Part shown: piece by piece, positions 62,690 through 64,000 of the stretch
Numbering within the stretch: position 1 is the stretch's first letter
How the letters are laid out: each line of letters begins with the position of its first letter
Source of the DNA: Chrysomallon squamiferum
Taxonomy: Eukaryota; Mollusca; Gastropoda; Neomphalida; Peltospiridae
Assembly (NCBI GenBank): GCA_012295275.1
Contig: CM022677.1
Location: 6,891,814 to 6,955,813, forward strand
Reading direction: 5' to 3'
Length of the DNA: 64,000 bases
The notes under the pieces: model-generated
What the model was told of the DNA's origin: nothing
The model's input: only the letters and a program-made list of their open reading frames with translations
The model's database searches: none
Position numbers and translations under genes: made by a program

Positions 62690-62849
62690 GTAAGAATAAA
62701 TAATTATATAAAATAAATATAGTAAAATAAATCTGGATACAGGAGTGTTATAATAATATTAAAATTAATGAGTTAGATATTGCTAAGAATTAAATACATA
62801 GGTTAACAACAACAGAAAGAATGCCAATACTCTGTTTATCGACCTGTGA

Positions 62850-62889
<40 letters not shown>

Positions 62890-63031
62890 AAACTTATTTC
62901 ATATACCGCTAGTTCGGATAAGAAATAAAGAGATAAACTGAGATAGGCAGATAACTAATCTCACACAAAGACACAAAGAAGTCCGTTTGCCGAGGAACAG
63001 CAAGGAAAATCATAAGTTCCTTAATTAATTA

Positions 63032-63091
<60 letters not shown>

Positions 63092-63405
63092 AAGAAGAAG
63101 AAGAAAATAATAATCTTTCTGACAATCTGAAATCTGAAGTGACATATTATTTGTTTGCTTATACTCCAGTGTTATTCTCATTGGATGTTTATATAAAATT
63201 ACCATAATAATATAATATCAAGAAATATGATAATATATTTAATTGTATTTATATCCCCTCCTACTTAAACGTTTAAAAATATATTTTTATTTTGCTTTCT
63301 TCTTGTGATGATTATTAATTAATTAAAAATATTAACGAGATTGTTTCTTTATTTATTCATATTCATATTATTCATATTCTTCTTCTTCTTCTTCTTCTTC
63401 TTCTA

Positions 63406-63471
<66 letters not shown>

Positions 63472-63968
63472 TTCCCTTTGGTTATTTGTTTGTCTCATTG
63501 TTTCAGATCTGTTATTTTATTGTATAACAGGGTCGCGACAACACTGATTCACAGCAATAAGCACAATAGTAACAATAGTCAAGTGTCTGAATAGATTTCA
63601 CGTTAATTCTAACAGCCCAGCTTAAACGAACACGTTGTCTTCTTCTTTACCAAGATTTAGCACAAGACATTTTGAAATCCTATTTCGTATTTTAAACTGA
63701 GAGTAAACCCCCAAAAGAACTCTACTATCTCCATCACAATACGTGTGCGTGTGTTTGTACTATTTATATCACTATACGGGTGTTTGTGTATGCCGTACTA
63801 ATAATAATGATGAAAAATTAATAGTAATTATCATGATGACAATGATTTAGACTATATAAAAACATACAAACATGCCCATGCGAGAATGTACAGAAACCAG
63901 TCAGCCGTAATATGTTAATATATCTAAGTATGTCGATTTCTACACTTTACATGTATATACGTATTAAT

Positions 63969-64000
<32 letters not shown>
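62690..64000. other. Microsatellite-rich DNA, no gene seen
   Basis: It holds a TG/AG array (62855-62888), an AAT-then-AAG array (63029-63105), a CTT-then-ATT array (63377-63471) and a CT array (63970-64000) that runs off the window end. Confidence 0.8.

Overview
The window looks like intron-rich, AT-rich animal nuclear DNA, most probably from a cephalopod mollusc such as an octopus. The case rests on long CT/CA, AGT, ATT and GA microsatellites, short exons with GT-AG borders separated by long AT-rich introns, Ty3-type retroelement remnants, and a recurrent CTAAGGGGAATAACTC / GAGTTATTTCCCTTAG end motif that I associate with molluscan interspersed repeats. The species itself is inference. A 200-base run of N at 53801-54000 shows this is a draft scaffold.

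Host genes: none is a single long ORF. I assembled short exons by eye from splice sites and phase, all on the minus strand except one. (A) 10358-18123: a coiled-coil protein of at least ten exons with two phase-compatible 3' ends. (B) 32368-37575: an unrecognised gene with four exons seen and at least one missing. (C) 22682-26177: a possible two-exon gene whose first exon lies beside CCAAT and CRE-like motifs. (D) 52052-52775: the last three exons of a gene resembling augmin subunit HAUS3. (E) 62597-62689: one plus-strand exon candidate. Retroelement remnants lie at 4716-6800 (Ty3-type zinc knuckle, protease, RT, with an LTR and primer-binding site) and 20276-21490 (integrase with H2C2 zinc finger).

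The most striking part is 43.5-51.45 kb, a decayed endogenous parvovirus-like locus, all on the plus strand. In order it holds: an acidic ORF and capsid (VP) copy 1 cut off before its C-terminus; a palindromic hairpin block; the 5'-truncated remains of the acidic ORF and a divergent VP copy 2; a 261-base spacer with a TATA/AATAAA signal; a nearly complete NS replicase with an HUH nickase motif and an SF3 helicase; a poly(A) signal; and two more large palindromes resembling parvoviral telomeres, followed by a partial third. VP lies upstream of NS on the same strand, which is not the usual parvovirus layout. All the major viral ORFs carry stops or frameshifts, so this is a genomic fossil.

Most of the rest is microsatellite, tandem repeat and AT-rich DNA in which I see no gene. 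Notable repeats are a 0.35-kb repeat present in inverted orientation 28 kb apart, a 0.6-kb direct duplication at 57.1 and 58.9 kb, a roughly 135-base tandem repeat at two distant loci, and a 1.45-kb purine-rich tract beside the N gap.
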